Source of the DNA: Candidatus Omnitrophota bacterium
GTDB taxonomy: Bacteria; Omnitrophota; Gorgyraeia; Zapsychrales; Zapsychraceae
Length of the DNA stretch: 32,408 nt
Assembly (NCBI GenBank): GCA_016214285.1
Contig: JACROV010000058.1
Location: 1-32,408, forward strand
Direction: 5' to 3'
How positions within the stretch are numbered: position 1 is the first letter of the stretch; every line of letters starts with the position of its first letter. The position numbers and the translations under genes are program-made. Of the stretch, positions 1 through 9,093 are shown one piece after another. A model generated the notes under the pieces. The model searched no databases. It was not told the DNA's origin and saw only the letters and a program-made list of their open reading frames with translations.

Positions 1-264
1 GATAAAGCTCTTGGTGGTTTTAAGTTCTTTGAGGATATTTGTTTCGATTTTAGGGTCAATGGTCCGCGTTGTGCCAAAACGTTTGTATTGAACCGTGAAT
101 GTTGCCGGATTTGACCGGTATCTTTTCAATAAGGCAAAAAATCGAGTAGGCCCTATATTCAAGACTTGCTGGATATGGTCACGTTTTAATTCGCCGTTCA
201 AGTACCTTTGCATAAGATCTTTGACCTGTTCATCCGTAAACTTTTTGTGAATTTGTTCGGCCAT
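1..264 (-). CDS. Partial transposase/integrase-like protein, N-terminal part
   Basis: Reading the minus strand from an ATG at 264 gives 88 uninterrupted codons that run off the left edge. A GGAGGAT ribosome-binding site (271-277 in + coordinates) lies 6 bases before the start. The protein begins MAEQIHKKFTDEQVKDLMQR, and residues of about 10-50 look like a helix-turn-helix of the kind at the N-terminus of integrase-core (DDE) transposases. The catalytic domain would lie outside the window. Assignment rests on general resemblance to such N-termini; another DNA-binding protein is possible. It is the only minus-strand gene I accept, which fits a mobile insertion. Confidence 0.6.
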   Translation of the reverse strand, partial: MAEQIHKKFTDEQVKDLMQRYLNGELKRDHIQQVLNIGPTRFFALLKRYRSNPATFTVQYKRFGTTRTIDPKIETNILKELKTTKSFI

Positions 265-326
265 GCTTGTATCCTCCGTTTCTTACAAGTATGGCTCAAA
301 TTGTCGAACATTTAGGCTTTTAGGGG

Positions 327-374
327 CTATTCACTTTTAAAATGGAAATCCCTTTAAAAACTATTCACTTTTAA
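327..374. repeat. 14-bp direct repeat beside the transposase; gene-poor region 265-718
   Basis: CTATTCACTTTTAA occurs at 327-340 and again at 361-374, separated by 20 bases. It lies just upstream of the transposase start and could be part of an element end or a regulator site. The stretch 265-718 holds no gene I can support: a 61-codon frame at 404-589 has no recognisable protein and no convincing ribosome-binding site. Confidence 0.4.
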
Positions 375-718
375 TTTGGAGATGACAGCAGGCATATTTT
401 TAATTGAAACCTCTGTGCTATCATGCTAGTGTGATGTTTTCAGCGTTTCTTTACATTTGGCGGCTTTGGCCAAAAATTGCTTTTAACGAATTGTCGATGA
501 GAGAACCGAATGTAAAGGAATTTTTGAAACAGTACACTAGTATTAATTTCGGGTATCAACGCCTCAAGATGATCCTAACCTACTTTTAAAAAGGAGGAAA
601 ACTTACCGTCCGCTTCGGAGAAAATGATCAGGGAATTGCATGCCGGTGATAGAATGACAAAGTATAGTCCATGTAAAAAATTGTTTAGGGTGCGCATAGT
701 TCACCTAGAAAGGATCTC

Positions 719-2845
719 GTGAACATGATTAAACCATTCTTCACATCAAACTGGCTGATAGCTGCCAGTTTTTTGCTCGTTACGTTTACGTTTTGGATGC
801 CCTCAGCCTATCCTGCTCAACTTGTGCAGGACGCGGACATCGTTGTCACCAATCACTTCGACAGCAGTGTATCGATCATCCACAACACAGGAAATCGGAC
901 ATTTGTTAAACAGATCCCGAACTTGGTAAGCGCTCGGAACCCTACCGAGCCCTCAGTCGGCGATTTGAATCACGATGATCTGATCGACTTGGTGGTTGTG
1001 GACGGCTTTGGCCAACCAACATTATCACTCTTTTTCGGTCAAAGTAATGGGCAATTTAGCGCCCGATCCGCCTTGAACATTGGGTTCGATGTTGCGATGA
1101 CCGCGATAGGAGATTTTAACAAGGACGGCAATGCCGATCTGTTTGTAAGCCACTGGTCTGGCGGTAGCGGTAACGAGGTGCGAATCCTGCTTGGGAACGG
1201 CCTGGGCGGCTTCAGCGTAGGGACAACCCGGTCGAACATCCCGGGCGCGAATGCTGTGGATGTCGGCGATTTCGACAAAGATGGCAATCTCGATGGTGTT
1301 GTCACGAATTGGACCGCTGGGTCGGTCACTGTGCTCTTCGGTGATGGGGCCGGTGGATTTAGGTCTCCCGCCAATGATGTAATTCTATCAGCAGGTAATC
1401 GGCCACAGAATGTCGTTGTCGGAGATTTTAATAAAGATAATAACCCTGACTTGGCTTTCGCTCACGGACTTTTTCCCTTCCTCTCGGTCTACCTTGGAAA
1501 CGGTAACGGCACATTCGGATCCAGGATGGACTTGCCGGCAGACGCCGGAAACGGCGGAAGCTCGATCGTGAAAACCGGCGACCTCGACAGCAATGGATAC
1601 GATGACCTGATTACATTTAATGGGTCGACAAAACTTGCCGTTTTCCTCTGGGACCCACAGCAGGGTGGATTTGCTTCACCGGTGATTTCTCCCATCGAGC
1701 CGACTATAGCAGATGATTTGGCCGTGGCCTACTTTGATAGCGATGGCTGGGTTGATGTCGTGGTAACCGACCGCGCTGACAACAAGATCTCGATCTACTT
1801 CGGTGACGGGGCCGGCCACTTTGGTTCACAGCCACAACTGGATGTGCCCGTGGGCGCGGGCCCGGTCGGTGTCGCTGTCGCGAACTTCCCGTCTCCTGTC
1901 AACCAACCCCCAATTGTCGATGCCGGCAACAACGTCCTCATTACTACGGCCCAGCAGACAAACACGGTCCTCCAGGGAACGGTTACTGATCCCGATGGAG
2001 ATGCCCTGCAGTATCGCTGGCTGGAAGGCACGTTCGTCCTGAAGAACACCACATCGGTCGGCACCAATGGCGCCGCTCCGATGGATCTAGCGACCGTTCC
2101 TCCCTTGAGCATCGGCGAGCATACCTTGACCTTGGAGGGCACAGACGGCCAGACCACAATCACCGATGGCATGATCCTGACAATTAACAATTCACCGCCA
2201 ATTGTCGCGCCAGTGGGTGGCGGGACAGTACAGTTGGGCGATGATATCCTCCTCCAAGGACAGGTGGCAGATTACGATGGGGACACGCTGACTTACACGT
2301 GGTCAGAAGGGTCGTTTATCCTTGCGCAAGGGATCATCAATACCGTTGCGGAGGGCAATCCAGTCGATCTCCCGGAGCATATTATCACCGGAGGATTGCC
2401 GCTCGGGTTGCATACGCTCACTCTGGGAGCCTCTGATGGAACCAATCCCATCGTGAGCGCCGACATCGATCTCGCGGTGATTGATACGAACGCCCCCACG
2501 CTCCAGCCGTCGATCAGTCCGACCATTCTCTGGCCACCCGACCACACGATGCGGACGGTCACCATCCAAGCCAATGCCGCGGACAGCAGTGGTCAGGTGA
2601 CGCTCTCAGCCTCGGTGACCAGCAGCGAGCCACCTGAAGCGGATGGCGATGGGAATACGATTTTCGACTTCACGACTCCGGTTATCGATCAGAGCACCGG
2701 GGTCATCACACTGCAACTCCGCGCCGAGCGCCAGGGGCAAGGGGATGGACGAACCTACACGATCTTGATCACCGCGACCGATGGCTCAGGAAACAGCTCA
2801 AGCGCCGTTGTCGAAGCTATGGCCCCGCATGATCGAGGACGATGA
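719..2845 (+). CDS. Secreted FG-GAP/VCBS repeat protein with Ig-like domains
   Basis: 708 residues. A GTG start at 719 follows AAAGGA; an ATG at 725 is an alternative. Residues 1-33 form a signal peptide (hydrophobic LIAASFLLVTFTF, then AYPAQ). Residues of about 38-395 contain a series of FG-GAP/VCBS-type repeats with Asp-rich calcium-binding loops (DFNKDGNADLF, DFDKDGNLDGVV, DFNKDNNPDLAF, DLDSNGYDDLIT, YFDSDGWVDVVV), which normally build a beta-propeller. Two Ig/cadherin-like units follow (both with PPIV and a D-x-DGD-x-L-x-Y-x-W core, about 400-590), then a C-terminal beta-sandwich ending near an APHD motif. No LPXTG or PEP-CTERM anchor is visible. It is probably an extracellular adhesion or binding protein of unknown ligand. 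Base usage looks different from the downstream housekeeping genes, and with the transposase nearby transfer is possible. Confidence 0.85.
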   Translation: MNMIKPFFTSNWLIAASFLLVTFTFWMPSAYPAQLVQDADIVVTNHFDSSVSIIHNTGNRTFVKQIPNLVSARNPTEPSVGDLNHDDLIDLVVVDGFGQPTLSLFFGQSNGQFSARSALNIGFDVAMTAIGDFNKDGNADLFVSHWSGGSGNEVRILLGNGLGGFSVGTTRSNIPGANAVDVGDFDKDGNLDGVVTNWTAGSVTVLFGDGAGGFRSPANDVILSAGNRPQNVVVGDFNKDNNPDLAFAHGLFPFLSVYLGNGNGTFGSRMDLPADAGNGGSSIVKTGDLDSNGYDDLITFNGSTKLAVFLWDPQQGGFASPVISPIEPTIADDLAVAYFDSDGWVDVVVTDRADNKISIYFGDGAGHFGSQPQLDVPVGAGPVGVAVANFPSPVNQPPIVDAGNNVLITTAQQTNTVLQGTVTDPDGDALQYRWLEGTFVLKNTTSVGTNGAAPMDLATVPPLSIGEHTLTLEGTDGQTTITDGMILTINNSPPIVAPVGGGTVQLGDDILLQGQVADYDGDTLTYTWSEGSFILAQGIINTVAEGNPVDLPEHIITGGLPLGLHTLTLGASDGTNPIVSADIDLAVIDTNAPTLQPSISPTILWPPDHTMRTVTIQANAADSSGQVTLSASVTSSEPPEADGDGNTIFDFTTPVIDQSTGVITLQLRAERQGQGDGRTYTILITATDGSGNSSSAVVEAMAPHDRGR

Positions 2846-2911
2846 AGAGTTCCAGGAAAGAAGTTAAGATGATCCGAGCCTAGTTGAAATTTTCCAGGCA
2901 ACGAAGAGTAA

Positions 2912-2953
2912 AGCAACACGCAGGAAAGCAACACGTTTCTCTGCGTGTTGTTT
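2912..2953 (+). terminator. Hairpin after the FG-GAP gene, possible terminator
   Basis: CAACACGCAG at 2914-2923 pairs with CTGCGTGTTG at 2941-2950, and the stem can extend by wobble pairs. The loop is 17 bases and TTTCGTTT follows. It lies about 70 bases after the stop codon of the FG-GAP gene. The U tract is imperfect, so it could instead be a simple inverted repeat. Confidence 0.4.
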
Positions 2954-3017
2954 CGTTTGGATAGAGTATTCAAGACGAAATTTCGGTGAGGACACACCAT
3001 AATTGTAACTTGGAATT

Positions 3018-3037
3018 CCCCGCCTCTTGAGGCGGGG
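3018..3037 (+). repeat. Strong GC hairpin just before thyA
   Basis: CCCCGCCTC (3018-3026) and GAGGCGGGG (3029-3037) form a perfect 9-bp stem with a 2-base loop, ending 12 bases before the thyA ATG at 3050. It would lie in the leader, where it could mask the ribosome-binding region, or it may be a small dispersed repeat. The sequence also resembles subterminal hairpins of IS200/IS605-type elements, but no transposase is adjacent. Confidence 0.5.
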
Positions 3038-3049
3038 ATTGGGTTTATT

Positions 3050-3865
3050 ATGCGCCAGTATTTAGATTTAGTAAAATATATCCTGGACAATGGAGAGGAA
3101 AAGAAGGACCGTACGGGGACCGGGACCATTTCTATTTTCGGTTATCAGTCCAGGTATGATCTGCGTGAAGGGTTCCCCCTTCTTACGACCAAAAAGGTTT
3201 TGTTCGAGGCCGTTGCCCGGGAATTGTTGTGGTTCCTGAAGGGTTCCACCAACATTAACGACGGGTTGAAAGAATATACACCTATCTGGAACGCCTGGGC
3301 GGATGAACAAGGCGAACTGGGCCCGGTTTACGGATACCAGTGGCGCAAGTGGGAGAAGTTTGTCAAGGCGGAAGGCACGCAAGCTTACCGGAAAGAACAT
3401 ATTGACCAAATCCATGGCGCAATCGATTTGATTAAAAAGAATCCCGACTCAAGGCGTATTATTGTCAGCGCCTGGAATGTCGCGGATATTGACCGGATGG
3501 CCTTGCCTCCGTGCCACGCGTTTTTCCAGTTTTATGTCTGCAATGGCCGGCTGGATTGCCAGCTGTATCAGCGTTCCGCCGACGTGGCTTTAGGCGTCCC
3601 CTTTAATATCGCCAGTTATGCGCTTTTACTGGCGATGATTGCCCAGGAATGCAATTTAACACCTGGTATCTTTGTTCACACCCTAGGCGATGCCCATATT
3701 TATTTAAATCACGTTGAAGGGTTAAAAGGTCAGCTTTTAAGGACTCCCAAACCTTTGCCGCAATTAAAAATAGCTAAAAAGCCGTTTCTCCAAATTGGTT
3801 TTGATGATATCGAACTCAGCAACTATCAGCATGACCCGTTCATCAAATTCCCCATCGCCGTATGA
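3050..3865 (+). CDS. thyA: Thymidylate synthase
   Basis: 271 residues, full length for ThyA. It methylates dUMP to dTMP using methylene-tetrahydrofolate and releases dihydrofolate. Visible family signatures are RTGTGT near residue 20, the catalytic cysteine in [11 protein letters not shown] (Cys155), the substrate-binding run [20 protein letters not shown], and DAHIYLNH. The end overlaps the folA start by 4 bp (ATGA), so the two are translationally coupled, which makes sense because DHFR recycles the dihydrofolate made here. No odd features. Confidence 0.97.
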   Translation: MRQYLDLVKYILDNGEEKKDRTGTGTISIFGYQSRYDLREGFPLLTTKKVLFEAVARELLWFLKGSTNINDGLKEYTPIWNAWADEQGELGPVYGYQWRKWEKFVKAEGTQAYRKEHIDQIHGAIDLIKKNPDSRRIIVSAWNVADIDRMALPPCHAFFQFYVCNGRLDCQLYQRSADVALGVPFNIASYALLLAMIAQECNLTPGIFVHTLGDAHIYLNHVEGLKGQLLRTPKPLPQLKIAKKPFLQIGFDDIELSNYQHDPFIKFPIAV

Positions 3866-4407
3866 CGCCCTTTAGCATTGTCGTTGCCATGGATCAGAAT
3901 CGGGGGATCGGACGGGATGGCAAGCTCCCTTGGTATTTGAAATGCGATTTGAAGCATTTCAAAGAGATCACAACGCAGACGAGGGATCAAAATAAGCATA
4001 ATGCCGTTATTATGGGACGCAAAACCTGGGATTCTCTGCCGGCGCAATTTCGTCCGCTTCCCAAACGCGTTAACGTTGTCATTACACGTAATGCGAATTT
4101 ACAATTTCCGCAGGATGTCCTGCGCGTTAATGGACTTGAGCAGGCGTTGGATCTTTTTGCCAAAGGAGCGCTGTCGAAGATCATCGAGTCTGTTTATGTG
4201 ATCGGCGGCGCGCAGATCTTTGAGCAGGCCATTGTCCGGAAAGAGTGCCGCAAAATCTATCTGACCCAGATTCTTCATTCGTTTGACTGTGATACTTTTT
4301 TCCCACCTTTTGTCGATTATTTTCAACATGAAGCAGGCTCCCCGCGTTATGTTGAGAATGAAATCTCGTATTTGTTCGCCGAATATTCCCGCAAAGCGGG
4401 TGTTTGA
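3862..4407 (+). CDS. folA: Dihydrofolate reductase
   Basis: 181 residues. It reduces dihydrofolate to tetrahydrofolate with NADPH. Family marks are the N-terminal [25 protein letters not shown] (the acidic active-site residue is the D of CDLKHFK), VIMGRKTW for the NADPH phosphate, VVITRN, and [12 protein letters not shown]. The start overlaps the thyA stop by 4 bp, the usual thyA-folA arrangement. The length is slightly above the common 160-170 residues, with a short extra loop near residues 38-46. Confidence 0.95.
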   Translation: MTPFSIVVAMDQNRGIGRDGKLPWYLKCDLKHFKEITTQTRDQNKHNAVIMGRKTWDSLPAQFRPLPKRVNVVITRNANLQFPQDVLRVNGLEQALDLFAKGALSKIIESVYVIGGAQIFEQAIVRKECRKIYLTQILHSFDCDTFFPPFVDYFQHEAGSPRYVENEISYLFAEYSRKAGV

Positions 4408-4435
4408 TTTTCTTTGCGCCGAGGGAAAGGTTTTC

Positions 4436-4464
4436 TTGCGCAAGCGCGAAAAGTATGCTACACT
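4436..4464 (+). promoter_or_regulatory. Possible sigma-70 promoter in the folA-REC/EAL gap
   Basis: TTGCGC (4436-4441), a 17-base spacer and TACACT (4459-4464) fit a sigma-70 promoter. It is about 265 bases upstream of the response-regulator start, so the link is uncertain. The rest of the gap 4408-4728 shows no supported gene. Confidence 0.35.
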
Positions 4465-4728
4465 TAAAACGTTTTCTCGCCTCAGCGCCAGGTAATTGCG
4501 CAACGAAGCAAGCAGAGGCATACCACGGGAAGAAAAGCGTCAAAAATTGAAAATGCTTTCTCGGTTCTCGACTCAACGGCATGCAACTCTTTGAAAGATA
4601 TAGACTTCTGGTTATTTATACCATTCCGCAAAAAAGCTGTTTTCTGATTTCTTTTCTCGCTATTCGTGACAGGATGCGATATATTAAAAGTAGTAAGTGA
4701 TTGCATCAGACGGGAAAATGGAAAAGCA

Positions 4729-5882
4729 ATGATCCAAAAAGTCAGCAACAAAAAAACCATTTTGCTTGTTGATGATGACCTTGGCGTAACACAGACCCTG
4801 GGCATGCTGCTGGAAACGCGCGGTTATGAGGTTGATATCGCCCATACCGGCCGCGAAGTCTTCGAGAAAATAACCGGCGCGATCGATCTGATCCTGCTGG
4901 ACCTTGTCCTTCCCGTAGGCTCAAAGAAGACCAGATCACCAAACAAATTCCCATTATCATTTTAAGCGGAAAAATTCTCTCCGATGATATCGTGGAAGGA
5001 TTGTATCTGGGGGCGGATGATTATCTGACGAAGCCCTTCGAGTACGAAGAACTGGTGGCGCGCATGGAAGCGGTGATGCGACGGGGCTCCATCCGTAAGA
5101 ACGGACGGCTGGCCTCGCATGAGGAGGAACTCATCATCCGCGAGATCCGAAAGATTGTTGATGAAGAGTTGATCGTGCCGTTTTTTCAGCCGGTTTTTCT
5201 TCTTAACCCGCTTCAATTGTATGGATTCGAGGCTCTGGGCCGCCCGGCGACAAACAGCATACTTTCCAATCCGGAAGTCCTTTTCAAGTTGGCCCTGCAG
5301 TTCGGATTTTACCAGGAACTGGAAATGATCTCATGGAAAAAGGCCGTCGCCAGCGCGGGGAAATTCCTGGAGGACAAGAAGTTGTTCTTGAACTGCAACC
5401 CGTATCTGGTCGAAGGTCAGAAATTTCCCGTCATTAAATCCATTTTCGAGCAAAGCCGGATCAACGTTAACAATGTCATCCTGGAGATCACCGAACGTTC
5501 GGCGATCTCGGATTTCAAGATCTTTTACGAATATCTGAACCGTTACCGGGAGTATGGTTTCAAATTCGCGGTGGATGATGTCGGCGGCGGATACGCGAGC
5601 CTGGAAGCGATCGTGGCAACGAAACCGGAAGTGGTCAAGATCGACCGCCATATCGTTCACGAAGTGGGAAAAGATTCTTTTAAACGCAGTATCGTCAAAT
5701 TCATCGTCGCCTTTTGCAAGGAAAACAGCCTCCTCTCCGTGGCCGAGGGTATCGAGCGCAAGGAAGATCTGGACATCCTTATCGGGCTTGGTGTTGATGC
5801 GGGGCAAGGGTATTACCTCGCCAAGCCAAGCTCCGCGGCCAACCTGCGCAAGGGCCCTAAAGCAGTTTCTCTCCCCCTATAA
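4729..5882 (+). pseudogene. Response regulator-EAL phosphodiesterase, interrupted by a frameshift
   Basis: Frame 1 from ATG 4729 encodes the start of a receiver domain: ILLVDDDLG acid pocket and LILLDLVLP with the phospho-acceptor Asp. It then runs out of frame after about 4916. The frame ending at 5882 resumes with [19 protein letters not shown], the lysine in DYLTKPFE, then an EAL domain with FEALGR, the Asn of [36 protein letters not shown] and the Gln of GQGYYLAKP. The EAL catalytic residues therefore look intact. The piece that should hold the x-D-G-x-E-V segment between LP and RRLKED is absent, so this looks like a small out-of-frame deletion rather than one missing base. The intact gene would hydrolyse cyclic di-GMP under phosphorelay control. 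The frameshift may be real or an assembly error. Confidence 0.8.
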
Positions 5883-5908
5883 ACTTCCCAAAATTTCCCA
5901 ATGATGAT

Positions 5909-5937
5909 TTGCAAATTCCCCCGAAGGTCGTTATAAT
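5909..5937 (+). promoter_or_regulatory. Strong sigma-70 promoter upstream of the CorC-like gene
   Basis: TTGCAA (5909-5914), a 17-base spacer and a perfect TATAAT (5932-5937). The first gene downstream starts at 6066, giving a leader of about 120 bases that contains the hairpin at 5988-6017. Confidence 0.65.
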
Positions 5938-5987
5938 GTAACCAATTTGTTTTCAGTAACAATGGCAATCAAAGTTCAGATGTATTT

Positions 5988-6017
5988 GTCCCCGAAATCT
6001 TTCTGGATTTCGGGGAC
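5988..6017 (+). repeat. 12-bp perfect hairpin in the leader of the CorC-like gene
   Basis: GTCCCCGAAATC (5988-5999) pairs perfectly with GATTTCGGGGAC (6006-6017) over a 6-base loop. No U tract follows, so it is not a typical terminator. It may be a leader structure or a dispersed palindrome like the others in this window. Confidence 0.6.
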
Positions 6018-6065
6018 TAAGCACTTCCATATCCATCTGCCTTTTCTGATGGGCACCTTGCTTAT

Positions 6066-7403
6066 ATGATATTTGGGTTCGAATTAACCGTTATTTTTGT
6101 TATGTTGCTGCTAAATGCCGTCTTTGCGGCCTACGAAATGGCGCTCGCTTCCATATCCCGGGCACGGATCACGTTTTTTGTCGAGGAGCACAAAAAAGGA
6201 GCGCAAGAAGCATCCTTCATGAAAGACCGCATGGAGGCGAGCTTCGCGATCATTCAACTGGGGATCACCCTTGTCGGCGCCCTGGCCGCCGCGACGGGCG
6301 GGGTTGGGGTCGCGGAGGTTTTTGCTCCGTATCTTGTCACGCAATGGGGATTCTCCGAATTCGCTTCGGAGAGCATTGCCCTGATCGTTTTTATCATCCC
6401 GCTGACCTTTGTCACCATCGTGTTCGGTGAACTCGTGCCGAAAATGTTCGCGTTAAAACATAAAGAACGGGTCATCCTGGCATTATCTCCGTTGATGAAA
6501 TTTTTCGCTTTACTGTTCAACCCCGCCATCTATGTTATCGAAACGACCGTCAAGAAAACCATGAGCCTGATGTCCAAGAGATTCAAAGAAGCGGAGGGCG
6601 ATGATAAGCGTTTGCGCCTGCACGAGTTAAAGGCGGCCGCGTCGCATGCCAAGGCCTCACGGGTCCTGGGAGTCAGGGAAGAACGTATTATTCTGGCGGC
6701 GGCGCAGTTGTCCACGCGCCGGGTCAGGGAAATCATCATTCCCGCTTCAGATATTTTTACCATTCCTCTGGGCAGCAGCTTGATGGACGCTTTTCTTAAA
6801 GCCCATCTCGATATGCACACGCGGTTTCCTGTTTGCGCCGTTGAAAATGACCCGCAAACGATCCAGGGGTATATTAATTTTAAGGATATAGTGGTGGCCC
6901 TCAAGATGGGATCCGGAGAGTCCGGCATTAAGGGGATCATGCGCCCGATCTTGCGCATGGACGAGAAGATGACGATCTCCGAGGCTATGGGAAAAATGAT
7001 CCAGGATAAGACGCATATCGCGCTGGTCACGGCCGGGCAAGACCATGTCCTGGGCATGGTCACTCTGGAGGATATTATCGAAGAACTTGTCGGTGAAGTG
7101 GATGATGAATTCGACCGGTCATCTTATCATATCCAGCCCTATGGGCCGAGCTGGCTGATGGGCGGCGGGGTGCCGATAACGACGGCAGTCGCGAAATTGG
7201 GGCTGGATTGGTCCGGTCCGTTCAAGGACAAGAAGGTCCCGACGCTGCAGGAATGGTGCATCGAGAAACTCGGTCGGCCGCTTAGCGGCGGCGAGGTGGT
7301 CCAGGGAGACGGCATCTATGTGGTGCCCCGCAAATTCCGGAGAAAAGAGTTGATCGAGGCTATTGTCAGTCTGACAGAGAATAAAAGCGGCGCCAAGCAA
7401 TAG
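6066..7403 (+). CDS. CNNM/CorC-HlyC family transporter (DUF21-CBS-CorC_HlyC)
   Basis: 445 residues. Residues 1-190 form a DUF21 membrane domain with several hydrophobic segments and the conserved GITLVGALAAA and VFGELVPKMFALK runs. A CBS pair follows (about 215-345, including MRPILRMDEKMTISEAMGKM and HVLGMVTLEDIIEELVGEVDDE). The C-terminal CorC_HlyC domain ends near residue 437. The family members are divalent-cation (Mg2+/Co2+) exporters or homeostasis proteins of the inner membrane; the substrate cannot be read from sequence. A promoter lies at 5909-5937. malQ follows within about 70 bases and may be cotranscribed. Confidence 0.9.
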   Translation: MIFGFELTVIFVMLLLNAVFAAYEMALASISRARITFFVEEHKKGAQEASFMKDRMEASFAIIQLGITLVGALAAATGGVGVAEVFAPYLVTQWGFSEFASESIALIVFIIPLTFVTIVFGELVPKMFALKHKERVILALSPLMKFFALLFNPAIYVIETTVKKTMSLMSKRFKEAEGDDKRLRLHELKAAASHAKASRVLGVREERIILAAAQLSTRRVREIIIPASDIFTIPLGSSLMDAFLKAHLDMHTRFPVCAVENDPQTIQGYINFKDIVVALKMGSGESGIKGIMRPILRMDEKMTISEAMGKMIQDKTHIALVTAGQDHVLGMVTLEDIIEELVGEVDDEFDRSSYHIQPYGPSWLMGGGVPITTAVAKLGLDWSGPFKDKKVPTLQEWCIEKLGRPLSGGEVVQGDGIYVVPRKFRRKELIEAIVSLTENKSGAKQ

Positions 7404-7473
7404 CTTATTCATGGTTGCGGCATGTCCCTTCTGGCCGGGATTCTCTACGACATTCTTATCGCGTGAAACGCTT

Positions 7474-8979
7474 ATGCCCATGGAGCAACGACGAAGCGGG
7501 ATATTACTGCATATCAGCTCTTTGCCCTCGGAGTTCGGCATCGGCGACCTGGGGCCGGACGCGTATTGGTTTGCCGATTTTTTAGTTTCCGCGCGCCAAA
7601 GCCTCTGGCAGATCCTGCCACTGAATCCGACGGATTCCGCGTATCAGCATTCCCCCTATAGCAGTTTTTCCGCGTTTGCGGGTAATCCCTGGTTGATCAG
7701 TCCTGAATTGCTTTTTGAAGATGGCCTGTTGATCAAAGAGGATTTCCAGCCCAATCCTGAATTCCCATCGTCGCGGGTGGATTACGATGAGGTGGTCGTT
7801 TATAAAGGAAAATTTTTAGATAAGGCTTATGAGCGTTTCCGGCAGAACAAACGCCTGCGCAAGGAATTCCGGATTTTCCAAAGAAATCATGAGCATTGGC
7901 TGGGAGATTACGCATTATTTGTCGCCATCAAGGAATCTCTGGGAGGTGTTATCTGGACGGATTGGCCGGAGGAGCTTCAGGCCCGCGACAGGGAAGCATT
8001 GCATGATTTCGCGGTGGCCTTCGCGGACCAGATCGAGAGGGCCAGATTTTTGCAGTTTATATTTTTTCGTCAATGGGAAAGGTTAAGGGTGTATTGCCGG
8101 CAGCGCGGGATCCATCTGATCGGGGACATGCCTATTTACGTCAATTGGGACAGCGCTGATGCCTGGGCCAACGCGGATAATTTTAAGATTGACGAGCATC
8201 ATCATCCCGTGGGCGTGGCCGGCGTGCCGCCGGATTATTTCAGCGAGACCGGCCAGCGCTGGGGAAATCCGGTCTACGACTGGACTAAATTGCGGGCCTC
8301 GGGGTACGCGTGGTGGCTCGCGCGCATCCGGCATAACCTGGATCTTTATGATTTATTGCGCATCGATCACTTTCGCGGGTTCGTTCAGTATTGGGAGATC
8401 CCCGTCCATGAGCCGCTGGCATCCAGCGGAAAATGGGTTGAAGTACCCACGCGGGATTTTCTGGATACGCTCAAAAGAACGTTCAACCCCTTGCCGGTCA
8501 TTGCCGAAGACCTGGGGATCATCACCGGTGACGTTCGGGAGATCATGAAGGAATACGGCCTGCCCGGGATGAAAGTCCTGCTTTTTGCTTTTAGCGAAGA
8601 TCTCAAAAAACATCCTTATCTTCCGCACAATTTCGAGCCGCATTGCGTGGTCTATACGGGCACGCATGACAACAATACCGTGCGTGGATGGTTTGAGAAT
8701 GAAGCCGGCCCCAAAGAGAAGGAGAACCTTTTCAGTTATATCGGTCATGAAGTGGACGTGAAAGAGATCCATTGGGCCTTCATCGAGCTGGCTATGATGT
8801 CCAAAGCTGATACCGCCATCGTGCCCATGCAGGATGTCCTTGGCCTCGGGCAAGAGGCCCGGTTCAATAAACCCGCGACGACGCGAGGGAACTGGCAATG
8901 GCGCATGTCTTCCAACGCGATCGATCATGATGTTGTCCATCGGTTGCGCGAGCTTACGCATACCTCCGCCCGGGGTTAA
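7474..8979 (+). CDS. malQ: 4-alpha-glucanotransferase (amylomaltase)
   Basis: 501 residues from ATG 7474. The frame is open back to an ATG at 7411, but family proteins begin close to the SGILLHISSLPS motif, so the shorter start is preferred; neither start has a strong ribosome-binding site. The enzyme transfers alpha-1,4-glucan segments between chains in glycogen/maltodextrin metabolism. GH77 signatures are the N-terminal SGILLHISSLP, YSSFSAFAGNPWLIS, the nucleophile region LRIDHFRGF, the acid/base region VIAEDLGIIT, and YTGTHDNNTVRGW. Cytoplasmic. Confidence 0.96.
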   Translation: MPMEQRRSGILLHISSLPSEFGIGDLGPDAYWFADFLVSARQSLWQILPLNPTDSAYQHSPYSSFSAFAGNPWLISPELLFEDGLLIKEDFQPNPEFPSSRVDYDEVVVYKGKFLDKAYERFRQNKRLRKEFRIFQRNHEHWLGDYALFVAIKESLGGVIWTDWPEELQARDREALHDFAVAFADQIERARFLQFIFFRQWERLRVYCRQRGIHLIGDMPIYVNWDSADAWANADNFKIDEHHHPVGVAGVPPDYFSETGQRWGNPVYDWTKLRASGYAWWLARIRHNLDLYDLLRIDHFRGFVQYWEIPVHEPLASSGKWVEVPTRDFLDTLKRTFNPLPVIAEDLGIITGDVREIMKEYGLPGMKVLLFAFSEDLKKHPYLPHNFEPHCVVYTGTHDNNTVRGWFENEAGPKEKENLFSYIGHEVDVKEIHWAFIELAMMSKADTAIVPMQDVLGLGQEARFNKPATTRGNWQWRMSSNAIDHDVVHRLRELTHTSARG

Positions 8980-9057
8980 CCCTTCGATGGGATTGAAGGC
9001 GATCCCTGCCTATGGCAGGCCTCACCATGTTCGCTCCCTAAATTTCCGGGAAATTCC

Positions 9058-9086
9058 TTGAGGCGCCTTATGGGCTATGTTACAAT
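9058..9086 (+). promoter_or_regulatory. Sigma-70 promoter giving a near-leaderless lipoprotein mRNA
   Basis: TTGAGG (9058-9063), 17 bases, TACAAT (9081-9086). Transcription would begin near 9093, directly at the ATG (9094), and no ribosome-binding site precedes that ATG. Confidence 0.5.
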
Positions 9087-9093
9087 TCCTTCA

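Noticed and set aside
404-589. 61-codon open frame after the transposase
   Set aside because: No recognisable protein, no convincing ribosome-binding site and no conserved pattern; likely chance.
1039-2574. Several minus-strand open frames inside the FG-GAP gene
   Set aside because: They mirror the repetitive + strand coding sequence and have implausible proline/serine-rich products.
8353-8961. 202-codon minus-strand frame inside malQ
   Set aside because: A shadow of a strongly conserved + strand gene; no recognisable motif.
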